Position numbers and translations under genes: made by a program
The notes under the pieces: model-generated
What the model was told of the DNA's origin: nothing
Databases searched by the model: none
What the model saw: only the letters and a program-made list of their open reading frames with translations
Assembly (NCBI GenBank): GCA_002633005.1
Contig: NMRA01000349.1
Location: 368,684 to 432,683 of the forward strand
Direction: 5' to 3'
DNA: 64,000 nucleotides
From: Phoronis australis
Taxonomy: Eukaryota; Phoronida; Phoronidae
Shown: positions 32,273 to 42,219 of the stretch, piece by piece
How positions within the stretch are numbered: the stretch's first letter is position 1
Layout of the letters: the number at the start of each line of letters is the position of its first letter

Positions 32273-34600
32273 AGAGTATGTAAGTCAGTTAAGAACTGCT
32301 TGCTTAAAGTTATACAGTTGTATCCCGTTTGTGCTTCTCTGTGAGTCACCTTGAGCTTCTACACACCTATGGCACAGGGTGTAGGTACATGGTCGGATGC
32401 CATCAGTGACCCCGTACTATTGAAGATGTTCTGCGGAGGCACCTCTTTCACGTTAAGTCTGTTAGAGATATGAATTTAGTGCAGTCAAATGGTTTTGCAA
32501 AGTGCTTGGTTTGTGAAGATCACTCATTTTGTACTACAAGACCTGTGGCCACTGTACTGAAAATGTTGATTTGGTTACGGCGAACTTCAGTTACAAAGAA
32601 CGTTCTAGAAAAGTCCCCGGACGATTTGCTGTAATGCTATTCAACTAAACAGATATGATGCGCAAAGTCATGTGGACAGTAAAGCTTGATTGTGTGCTAT
32701 TTACACCAGTTTGTTGGCTTTTCTTCTATGTAAATCTTGGCTACGTTAATTATAACCAATTACAAGGAAAATTGTAGATTTATATAGAGTCGCATAATTG
32801 CTGGCTAAATATTCCGATAGCTGATGATTACTGTACAATTACAAGGCTCTGTGATCTCGATTGGAAATTACTGTCATTGTGCGCGTGCTATTGACTATGG
32901 TCAACTAGGCCTAACGTCTGAAGTTTAGGGGCAAACCGAGGGAAACTTTCAGTCAGATGCTCGTTCACACGCGAATGTGAAAATAATCAATATGGTGGAT
33001 CAAATGGAGAGACATAAGTATGGTGGAGCAAATCAACGGACATAAGGATGTCGACTTGAATACGCATAGGTGCGGTGAGAGATGAGATTTCAATAACTGG
33101 GCCTGTTATACTTGTAGCTTCATTCTGCCAGTTTAGCTGAAAAAAAGCACAAGCAGTCGGATGTCTTTTGTGGCATGCAGGCCATATGGTTAAGCGCATT
33201 GCACGAAAACAACTGAACTAAACTCATGAGAGCCCTGTTAACAGTCAACAGGTTCTTCTTAAGTCTGTTTTTACACAATGTTAGAAAATAGACAGAATTT
33301 TCCACTTGTTGCTGTGCACACTATATGCTGTAGGCATGTATCGGTGCCATCCAGGTGTGTGCTCCGTAGCCTGTGAAAATACTTTAATAGGTGTTGTGGT
33401 ATGTCAACGTCAGTACCACACTCAGGGCACATTGGGCTACCCATATGCCCCATGATGTGCCTGTGTCAGCCTGGCTTGTTAAAATTTGAATGGTACGTCT
33501 TATGCCCACTCAAGACTCGGGGGTTTTTCAACGTTTTGGTTTGATCATATTTGGAAAGTCCTCCTTGGTTTTTCTGTAGGAGTTATGTCCCTTGGGCTGC
33601 TGGCCGGGTACATATCCAACTGTGTACACTCAACCATAAGCTAGCAGGATAGCAGATTCAGGTACGTTATGTAGAGCAAAATAGGGTCCTAGTATCACAG
33701 TATGCCATATTAGGACAATTTTATGAGAGTAAAAGGTCCAGTCATATTTTAATTTTTAGCCACTAAACTGGGCGAAGTGCAGCATTATTATGCATATATA
33801 GCAAATATGATGTAACATAATCATGAACATGTAATTTATTCAATATTTATGCGCCCACATATTTATATGTGGACGCATTATGCCGTCATTTCCGTCCGTC
33901 TGTCCGGGCGACGTCCGTCCGGCGTCCGCTGCTCTATCTCCAAAACCCTTTGACTTACGTTCATGAAATTTGGCACATATGTTCCATTTATGAATGGGAC
34001 GGCATGAGCGAAGTAGTGGCAATTTCATTTCATTCTGTTTTCCTTTGTTTCTGTGAAGTTCCTTGACAGATTTTTATGAAATATGGCACGTTCCTGTTTA
34101 TGAATGGATTGTATGTTTTTGCGCCATCTAGTGGCCATTTTTATGATACAAATAAATAACCCTAAAAGCACACCATTTGCAATGCATTCGTGGGCGCACT
34201 TCAATGCTCCGCGTTGCTCTTGTGTTTCTATTAAGTTGTCGTCAGAGAAACTGCAGTCGACTTAATTGAAAAGAGAACCGTGAAATCGGGCATTGTGTTC
34301 AATGTCAAACTAGACATTACTCAAGAAATAAGGCTATGAAATTATGCGCTAGAGATAAATGTACATTTGCTATAGATTACCCTAGAAACAAGGCTGTGAT
34401 TTGTTCTCTTTATATCCATTCATCATTAGAAAATGGCGTGAAAGATGCTGTACATATCTGTATGAACCATTGGTGTTGTGAAATGTGCAATAAATTAGTT
34501 GTTATTTATTGAAGTACAATTCTTTAAAGAGAAGAGAAAATATCAAGCAAACAGGTCTAGTCATTGAATACTCATTAAGATACTCGAGACAATTTATTAC
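32273..34600. repeat. Tandem 2.4 kb duplication, copy B
   Basis: Same content and orientation as copy A, 49 bp shorter overall, mainly through absence of the left palindrome arm. Beyond 34600 the sequence becomes unique (TACTTGATTGTTGG). Nothing in it resembles a gene; the identical 62-codon frames in both copies are not supported as coding. Confidence 0.95.
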
Positions 34601-36523
34601 TACTTGATTGTTGGGGTGTCATTCAAATAAAATACTCCCTGAAATTGCATAACAATGGCACTGTCAAAGAAGGGTCCTAAATAGGCCTCAATACTGTTGA
34701 AAATGGCACACAAGTCATCAGGAGAGTTTCATTAAGTAAAACAAAATAAAATCAACATGCTGCCACACAAACAAGGATCTGTTTATAAGAAAATCTATGT
34801 TTTGCTGCACACTTGCTCAAACTACCAATATCATCTGTATTTGTTCTTGGTAACTCGCAACATCTTTCAAAAGATTTCAGCACACCATGTGGGGAGTAAC
34901 TTTAAAAGGATACAAAACCCAGTTATGGCCTATTCAGGCTTGGAATTTTCCTCTTTTAACAAGATTTCCACTGTTTTGGTTTTGATTTCCTATTATTTGA
35001 CTTCAAGTTTCCTCTATTTTCGGCTCTTTTCTTATTATTTTGACTTAATTCACGCAAAAAATATTTGTATGACTCAAGTCTTAATTGTGAACGATACACC
35101 ACCTGTAAAATTTTCCTCTTTTTTGTAATTGGTCATTCCAAGCCCTGTAACAGATACAATTACATGCAGAAATACGACTTTCCTATCCAGTTCTCTGAAA
35201 CAATAATGATTCGTAACTCTCGACAACCTTCAAAACTTAGGAGGAAACTGAAAACTCCTTTCAAAGTCTGCTGCAAGAGCAAGCACCAATGACCTACGCT
35301 TTAAGCAAATTACACGGCAACTGTGGGAAATGACCACCAACCAAGGACAATAATATCCAATTACTGAGATAGGCAGGATGAGTTTTTAGTCTATTCCTGT
35401 CTTGAACTTGCAAGATTGACGCCAATGATGCATTTAGCAGGTGATAGAACAAGGATTGCCTGAAATTGTCAAAATATAGTTTGGTATCCTTTTAAAGAAA
35501 GTTATTGCACAGTTTGTTACCTCAAAGGAGGAAATTAAATATTAAAATAATCATGATTAAAAAGAATTCTTAACAAATTGCAGCAGAACTCATCTCTAAA
35601 CATGTTCATTACCGTATAACTCAAGGCTGACTGAAATTTCATGTCAACAAAGAGATTTACGGGGATTTGTTTCGCGAAAGTGACTCGAGACGTGCCAGAA
35701 AATGGTCATCAAGCTCCACACACTTACTTTTGAAAAATAATTTAATTCAACTTCAGCAAGAGTCTTAAAGAACATATACAGAGAACTTTGATAACTTTTA
35801 TAAACTATTGTTTGACTGTCATGCTCTCGTAATTGTCCTACCACCAGGAATTTGAGTGACGGCTTAACTGGCCAATCAAAATGCAGCATTCTTGACACAC
35901 CTTTGTTTTTAAGCCGCCATTTTACTCGACAAAAAAACATGTTGCTGGGTAAACTTATTGTTTGTTTGCCAACAATTCGCAAGGAGGCGGAGCTTGCGAT
36001 AGGTCAATTACCCACCTAAACCTTTCAGCAACTGTGAAGTGGAAGTGAGGTCAAACTTCCATCAGAAGTCTCAAGTCACTATCATGAGAGCCATGGATCT
36101 GACTAGTTATTTCCTGCAATGATGTGCGTATCATTAAAAATCAAAATAGTAAATATAATTTTGTGTAAATACTTCACAAGCACCAATTGATGTTAAATCA
36201 CATTATCACTGAGCAACACTAAATGATGTACTAGATTTTAAGATCCAACTCGCAGACAAATATTATTAAGTAATCGAACAAAGTTGGCGTTTCCCCATGG
36301 CAACGGCAAATTTTGTAAACATAAAAAATGACCGGGTAAAAGTCTAATTAGAGTGTGGCTTAGCCACCTGACTAACTTTACTGTTCGTGTCTCCTCATTT
36401 TCATTTGTGAGGGAAAAGTACTCCGACAATGAATTCAGCTTATGCCCAGTTGTCATGACGGGCCAAATTAAAGGTAATTTTGGCTTGTGCTGCATAAACC
36501 TCAAATAACCCGTTTAACCGACA
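34601..36523. other. Intergenic DNA with an inverted dispersed repeat
   Basis: The part 34890-35500 is, in reverse complement, related to 55025-55395 (shared landmarks: CATTGGCGTCAATCTTG, ACTAAAAACTC, AAAGCGTAGGT, TCGAGAGTTAC, GAACTGGATA), with extra sequence in the middle of this copy. Downstream of the UPF0489 stop codon (lower coordinates) no polyadenylation signal or further exon was recognised. Confidence 0.6.
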
Positions 36524-37648
36524 TCACAACTGATTTAACCATCGATCATGTCTCGTGGGCCATCCGCGAGGTCCCCCAAGCAAATCTTTGTCGTAAATAA
36601 TCCTATGCTGTTGAGTATTAATTTTTTTCCCAACAATATCTAAAATACCCGATTCAATCTCACTGAAATATTTTCTTGGCGTATAACCGTCTCTCACTGA
36701 GCGACAAACGGTGACCATAGAGGGCATTGGAAAGTTGGAATGATGAATGATTTTATCCAGAAGTGACAAGCGTTCAGCTACTTCCTCTTTCGAAGGCGAG
36801 TGGAATATCACAGCGGTATCATTAGGTCGGTTGAAACCCTTACATACTTGGAAGAGTCTATCCATGCCGAGTTCTTCACCGTGAAGTGACTTGGGAGTTG
36901 TGGTTGAACAAAACCCTACACGAATTAAAGTCCTCAGTTGCTGCTCTGTCATCTTCATCAAGACACTGGCTATGCTGTTCAGTAGGTATGCCGTCCCCTT
37001 TTCGCCTCGACGAAAGATGCCTAGCTTTTGCGTTCTGTGCTTTTTTATGACAATTAAATTGATCATATTTGAAATTTTGTCCTTAACACATTTCCTTTGC
37101 TTGTGGCAAGACGTCAGCACCACTCTGACAACGTTGGCCATCATTCTGTCAGCGATCTCTTCCTCCTGTGTAGTTTTAACCTCAAACACCAACTCCAAGT
37201 ACGCATCCATCAGGACTATGGAATTCCACTCAATGCCAAGGTCAATCAGAGTGCTAGAGCTGCTCTCCACGCCGAAGTAATCTTCATCGATATCTAACAC
37301 AACCCGAGTACCAGTTAAAACATTGCGATTTAATTCTTGCACAAATTCGTTCTCTGCCACTTCAACGATGGTTCCCGAGTCCATAATGTGGCACTTGGAA
37401 GAGTCAATGGCATCACCATTGTACGTAAGGTTAACCACCATTCTATTAAAGGTAAAGCAGCTTATATCTGAAGGATCTTCAATATCAGTCAAACACTGAC
37501 AAAAGTCCTTTGTCATCTCTCCATCCACTAGTTTGTTATACCAGCCAAGTGTTAGTCGGTTTTTTCCATGCTTATCATCATGATTGACAGAATCCCACTT
37601 TGGCCACACCCATATAAGCGTACTAAATAAACCTGTAGTTTTGGCAGC
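36524..37648 (-). CDS. UPF0489 A exon 4: body of the protein
   Basis: The acceptor TATTTCAG is followed by 374 codons and TGA at 36526-36524. It contains WVWPKWDSVNH, VLDIDEDYFG, a central region rich in charged residues, VGFCSTTTPKS, TVCRSVRDGYTPRKYF and the ending GGPRGWPTRHDRWLNQL. No internal stop or frameshift. Confidence 0.95.
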   Translation of the reverse strand, partial: AAKTTGLFSTLIWVWPKWDSVNHDDKHGKNRLTLGWYNKLVDGEMTKDFCQCLTDIEDPSDISCFTFNRMVVNLTYNGDAIDSSKCHIMDSGTIVEVAENEFVQELNRNVLTGTRVVLDIDEDYFGVESSSSTLIDLGIEWNSIVLMDAYLELVFEVKTTQEEEIADRMMANVVRVVLTSCHKQRKCVKDKISNMINLIVIKKHRTQKLGIFRRGEKGTAYLLNSIASVLMKMTEQQLRTLIRVGFCSTTTPKSLHGEELGMDRLFQVCKGFNRPNDTAVIFHSPSKEEVAERLSLLDKIIHHSNFPMPSMVTVCRSVRDGYTPRKYFSEIESGILDIVGKKINTQQHRIIYDKDLLGGPRGWPTRHDRWLNQL

Positions 37649-39982
37649 CTGAAATAGCATAATGAATTCATAAACAGTTTGCCAGTGGAATAACTATCTC
37701 AATTACCCAACTATGATGCAAATTTTTGGGGGTTGAAACATGCAGTTGAGTCCACCGCAAATGGCATGCTTCTAGGGGAGTTTACAACTACCAAAGTTCA
37801 AAGCCACTAGGTGGCACAGAATATGTTGAGCCTGTACAAAAATCGGAAAGCCTTGTCCTCTTCCTGATAGAAATCTATATGCCAAATTTAGTGAAAATCC
37901 GTCAGCAGGAAAACTGAAGACAGACGAGCAAGCATAAAAATGAATTGCCAGTATGAGGCACAGCTTCGTATCCTAAAGGGGCTAAGCCGTGTCAGCAGCA
38001 GACGCCGGACGCCCTGACAGAGATGATGCCAATATGCACCACGTATGTACATGTGGCCGCATAGAAATTGCCAAGAAAATCAAAGTGGCCATAAAATCAC
38101 CCTATACTATCCAAAATAACTTTTGATTTAGACCATTTACCATCAATAAGTTGGTCTCAAATTGTTCCTTTGTCAAATCAGAGGTTGTTCTTGCACTAGA
38201 AAGAACTGGCAGTGCGTTATTTCATGAGACCACAAGTAGGATTAAGTGCTGCAAATCATTTCGTAACTAACTTAGCCATGCCGCATGACTTCGATAGGCT
38301 CAGCCATAAATCCTATAAGGACAATTTGTTACAAGACAAATTACAGATTTTCGAATCAACAATTCAACCTGTTTACTAGTCTTATTGGTTCATGAAACTA
38401 ACAGGAGATGGGAAATAGATGATACTGCACACATATATCGCCTTCCTTTATTCTTTATCAACTTTAACTTTCCAAAGCATGACCAAATAACTGTGGGGAG
38501 ATCTCTAGACTCCGTCTATTTTTGTGTTCACACGAGAGTGGAGACTTGTGGAGAGAGCTCTGTGAGTTGTGTTATTATGTCAACCCTTTCACATGCTAGT
38601 TGGTTATTTAGTACGTTTCAACTGATTTCTGGAGCGTATCACTAGAACAGCCTTGGCTTTCCTTTTTTGGTGTTCAGGAGAAAGACAGAAACTAGAAGGA
38701 GGCTCACCATGATGAAGACGTCATTGAACTGCATCATAGCACCAATTTCAAAGTCATTCTGTGGATATCTGAAGTATGGGAAGTCTTTGGAAAGAATGGG
38801 TAAGGCAAAGTCACTGTGGCCATCGATGTGAACCTGTAGGAAAACATCAAACACTGTTTATGTGGTAAGCTTCTCATGAACGTTCATAGGCAATTTCAAG
38901 TTTGGCAGGGGCAGATCCACGATTTTTTAAAAGGGGGTGTCTAATCAAGGATTTTTTAAAAATGGGGGTCAAAGTAAACAATTTTGAAAATTCTAGATTT
39001 GATAAATCAATGGAAATGGGGGTCCGGACCCCTTTGACTTTCTGGATCTCCTTACGTGAGGTTTGAATAATTTTTATTCACTAAATGCAATGTAAACATA
39101 ACCTGATAGCAACGTGGTATAATTAAACCCAAAAAATAAAATAAATGACGGTAACTGAAGAGGAAACATGTAAGACACTCACCAGAACATTTCCAGACTT
39201 CTGTAACTGGCCAGAGTTAGCAGCATGGAACCAGTATGGCAGGACTGCAATTTATGAGAGAAGTTATCAGACAATGTACATATACAGTTGGGTATTGTAC
39301 ACAAAAGTGAGATTCGTGTCTTTTGAGTTTTTTCTTTTATATATCCATGAGTTGCTAAACGTGAGAAAATGAAACGAAACAAAATTTTATGTTCTTTATA
39401 ACGGCCTCTTTTGTATATACCTTAGTTATCAAGGATTGAATTTTTAAACGTCCTTTTAAAAATAGCAAGTCTTACGTGAAGTATTTTTAAAAATTCTTGC
39501 TGCCCAGAATTCAACTAGTCCCTGAGCTACAACACACATCAGTGAGACATGCACAAGTCAGATTTTCACTTTGACACGTCCAATTGAATCTGACAAGTTT
39601 TTCATCATGGCAAGAAAATGCAGCCCATTTGTAGGTATATGACTATGGCTCCAATAAAAAGCTGATTTTGTCACAAAACTGAAATATTTCCCACAAAATT
39701 TAGAAATTAATTCCAATTCTTTATTCTTAGCTGCAAAAAATATATCTAGAATTTACGGTAAAGCCACCATTCTACAAGATACTGACCCTCATGATGTTCT
39801 TCAACTATGACCACAGGCAAGTGACCTGCATCCAATTTTTCAATGACAAACGGGGGTACTCTCAACATTCGAGTGAACAGATGATGGCAAATATAGGCTA
39901 ACAATATTGTCAAAACAACCAGTGACAAGATCAACAGACGTCTGTAGGGACGAGGCAGTAAGCACAGGCGTCTCCAAGCCAT
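36524..39982 (-). CDS. UPF0489 (C5orf22-like) family protein, paralogue A, 4 exons, 502 aa
   Basis: Exons in reading order: 39982-39787, 39244-39183, 38833-38708, 37648-36524; all GT-AG, with phases 1, 0, 0. The chain starts MAWRRLCLLPRPYRR, then a hydrophobic segment at about residues 16-36 (LLILSLVVLTILLAYICHHL), suggesting a type II single-pass membrane protein. It continues VVIVEEHHEVLPYWFHAAN, VHIDGHSDFALP, STLIWVWPKWDSVNH and VVLDIDEDYFGVES, and ends WLNQL. The EEHHEVLPYW, HIDGHSD and DIDEDYF motifs are the landmarks of UPF0489. HIDGHSD and DIDEDYF recall the DAHxD and DxDxxD metal sites of ureohydrolases, so a metal-dependent hydrolase is an inference; the biochemical function is unknown. 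It lies head to head with paralogue B. Confidence 0.92.
37795..37940 (-). repeat. Diverged inverted relative of the CTCF-like dispersed repeat
   Basis: In reverse complement it reads through AAATTTGGCATA, ATTTCTATCAGGAAG and GTGCCACCTAGTGGC, the same order of landmarks as at 12110-12560. It lies in intron 3 of UPF0489 A. Confidence 0.55.
38708..38833 (-). CDS. UPF0489 A exon 3: HIDGHSD motif
   Basis: 126 nt between CCTACAG and GTGAGC, encoding VHIDGHSDFALPILSKDF and NDVFIM. Length and phase equal exon 3 of paralogue B. The adjacent HxDxHxD pattern looks like a metal-binding site. Confidence 0.92.
38907..39052. mobile_element. Short hAT-like MITE relic
   Basis: It starts GGGGCAGATCCACGATTTTT and ends GGACCCCTTTGACTTTCTGG followed by ATCTCC, with internal G-rich stretches. 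This is similar in style to the CGGATCCAGG elements at 17126 and 57571 but too diverged to be called the same family with certainty. Confidence 0.45.
39183..39244 (-). CDS. UPF0489 A exon 2 (62 nt)
   Basis: A small exon between TTGCAG and GTGAGT. It completes Val and encodes LPYWFHAANSGQLQKSGNVL, giving the family string EEHHEVLPYW at the join. Its 62-nt length and phase are identical to exon 2 of paralogue B. Confidence 0.9.
39787..39982 (-). CDS. UPF0489 A exon 1: membrane anchor and EEHHE motif
   Basis: The ATG at 39982-39980 is chosen because it gives a short basic N-terminus followed at once by the hydrophobic anchor, as in paralogue B. The frame extends upstream only with non-ATG codons. 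The donor GTCAGT follows GAG G, leaving phase 1. Confidence 0.88.
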
Positions 39983-40493
39983 AGCTGTCGCGTGACACAG
40001 TATATACACCAAGCAATTTCACGCCAGTCTCGAGTCAGGGTACAGCAGTCTCCTCAATGTGGGCACCTTTCGGCCGCAATGGGGGTAGCTCAATGACTGT
40101 GACTACCTCCGAGGGCAGTGTCGCTGTTCATGAAATAAACATCGTCCCAGTTCAATGCCGATTTTTATTACTTAGTCACATAGGCTACTGTACACTGAAA
40201 CTGGGACTTCGGCGTAAAACAGTAGAAACGTTGCTAGAGCCCATGAAAAATGCCTCCTTCACTCAGTTCAGTTGAACTTGGCCGACTGGAGTCCTGGACT
40301 GGAGTTGAGTGAACCGATCGTGGTGTATCTGAGTTCATTACAACTACAAGTGTGTTGCTTTTCATAAGATGAGCAAGCTAGTTGTTCTCCGCAAACAGCA
40401 AATCATGTTTGACTATTGTGTTTACTTCCCGCGCGCCATTAGGTAAACACAGTCCTGGAACAGGCGCATCTACGCATCAGCAAGCGAACACAG

Positions 40494-40567
40494 CTCGCTG
40501 GTTCCCTGCGTGCCGCTAGATGGGGCGGTAGCTGCTGGCTGGGCTAAGCACGCAGGGAACCAGCGAG
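40494..40567. repeat. Inverted repeat with perfect 20-bp arms, 34-nt loop
   Basis: The arms CTCGCTGGTTCCCTGCGTGC (40494-40513) and GCACGCAGGGAACCAGCGAG (40548-40567) are exact reverse complements. The loop holds CCGCTAGATGGGGC, a partial match to the CTCF core. It lies between the two divergent genes. Confidence 0.9.
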
Positions 40568-41130
40568 GCGAACACAGAAGTGCTTTACAAACAAGGGAGA
40601 TAACTATCTATTCTGTGAATTCCGAGCATAAATAGCATATATACAATATTGATAATGTCTGGGGTTACGGTGGTGGCCCGCGGACTCACTTACGGACTCT
40701 CGTCTCTACTACCACCCGCTGACCCCTCCCCTTGGAACATCTGTGTTAGAATTTGAAGAATTTACAAAACGTCAATGTGCAATTCTCAGCAATCCCCGAT
40801 TTATGCATGATTGACATTCCAATGCCAAAACGAGGCTTGAAAGCATGACAGATCTCAGTCGTGTCTCTGAGACCCGACTAATTGGTCTGAGGTTGGATTT
40901 CCGAGGAACGCTATTCCAAAAGTCTTTTGTGTGGAGCAGATCAATTAACATGTTAGCGATTAGTTAACAGCAACAAAGCACTGGCTAAGCTATACTGTTC
41001 TATCATGAACTAGAACTGACTTGTTTGATTTCTAAAATTAACAAAACGGATGCCCGGGCGCTACTGCAGCCGGTTCGCCGGGTTCTGCCGGAGTAGCTAT
41101 TTTAACCGTGATAAACCGGGGGTTCGCTCG

Positions 41131-41520
41131 TCATTGACAAGGTGCCCGCAGCACCCGTGTGCCAAAAATTTCTTGAGAGACCCCTTACCGCGGGTCCAAA
41201 GAAGGCCTATGCTAATTCCCATGCACCGCTTTTAGTGCGCCGATTTCTCTGCCACTTGGTCCGGAGATGCACGGGGACACTAGCTATTCAGATGGGCGGC
41301 GTAGCACTGAAAAAAGTGGGGGGCTAAAGCCCCCTCAGTCCCCTGTGGTGCACTGCTTACAGACCACGTGCGGCGTAGCACTGAAAAAAGTGAGGGCTAT
41401 AGCCCCTAGCCCGCCCCCTGGGGTGCGCCGCCCCGCGCGGATCCCCGCGGCTTGTTAAAAACTGAGTACGGCCTACCCGCAACCGAGTTTTTATGCACGC
41501 TTGCGGGCACCTTGGTAATG
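41131..41520. mobile_element. CpG-rich element with inverted ends, about 390 bp
   Basis: The left end TCATTGACAAGGTGCCCGCA and right end TGCGGGCACCTTGGTAATG are inverted repeats with two mismatches over about 19 bp. Inside, a unit starting GGCGTAGCACTGAAAAAAGT is present twice (about 41298 and 41370), each followed by a G-rich/C-rich potential hairpin. The base composition is much richer in GC than the surroundings. It has no coding content and is MITE-like. Confidence 0.6.
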
Positions 41521-42050
41521 TGCGTGACCTCCCTGGCATGATAGATAATTGGCGTGTGAGCCATGTGATGATGACAAAAAAACACGTACGTAGGAGCGAT
41601 TTTTAGAAGAGACAGCTAGGTGTCTGGACTTTTTATCATGATCTATGATTTGGGAGCCACTGTCAGTTGTCTGCCAGTTGAAACCAAACGGGAGCTGTTT
41701 TTCATGTATAGCTTTTACAATATAAGAACAATACAAAAATGTGTGTTTCGACTATTACAATACCCCGGCCCTACCACTATTGTTTTGAAATTGTTGGTAC
41801 TTTATCTAGTTCATGTCGTTAAATTCGTAAGTATTGCACGCATCAGTAAGTCGACAAATTGACAACAGTACGGTAACAACAATAGCCAGGGTGCTCACCG
41901 CACCGTGACTAGGAAGTCACGATGAGGTATACCGGGACTCAAGAACCATATGTTACCATGTTTTGTACTACACTGGTCTAAGAAGTGCAGTGCGGCTGGT
42001 CAAATTTAATTGCGTATTTTCTGGTATATAAGAATACGAATTATCTCGAG

Positions 42051-42219
42051 ATGAAACGAAACTACAGGACAATATTACGGAAAGCGATCGCGGTATTAGC
42101 TGTTGCGTTTTTCGTTGGACTGGTTTACTTGACGTTTCTTTCCCCGCATGCCGTGGTAAAGTTTGAAACAAAGTATGCTGGTGAAATACCTGTTGTGATC
42201 GTTGAGGAGCACCACGAGG
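42051..42219 (+). CDS. UPF0489 B exon 1: membrane anchor and EEHHE motif
   Basis: The ATG at 42051 begins a short basic leader and hydrophobic segment (AVLAVAFFVGLVYLTFL). It ends at GAG G before GTAAGT, leaving phase 1 exactly like paralogue A. Confidence 0.88.

Larger units (their letters stand above)
39983..42050. promoter_or_regulatory. 2.1 kb shared upstream region of two divergent UPF0489 genes
   Basis: The two genes start 2068 bp apart and point away from each other, so regulatory sequences for both should lie here. A GTATATAAG string at 42024-42032 resembles a TATA box but sits only about 20 nt before the ATG of paralogue B. The region contains a hairpin (40494-40567) and a CpG-rich element (41131-41520). 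No experimentally known promoter motif can be assigned further. Confidence 0.4.

Noticed and set aside
31511-34066. Identical short frames in both duplication copies
   Set aside because: Identity reflects the duplicated DNA; the frames overlap a dispersed non-coding repeat.
42024-42032. TATA box for UPF0489 B
   Set aside because: TATATAAG is a good match but lies about 20 nt before the ATG, leaving no room for a normal leader; chance occurrence in AT-rich DNA is likely.
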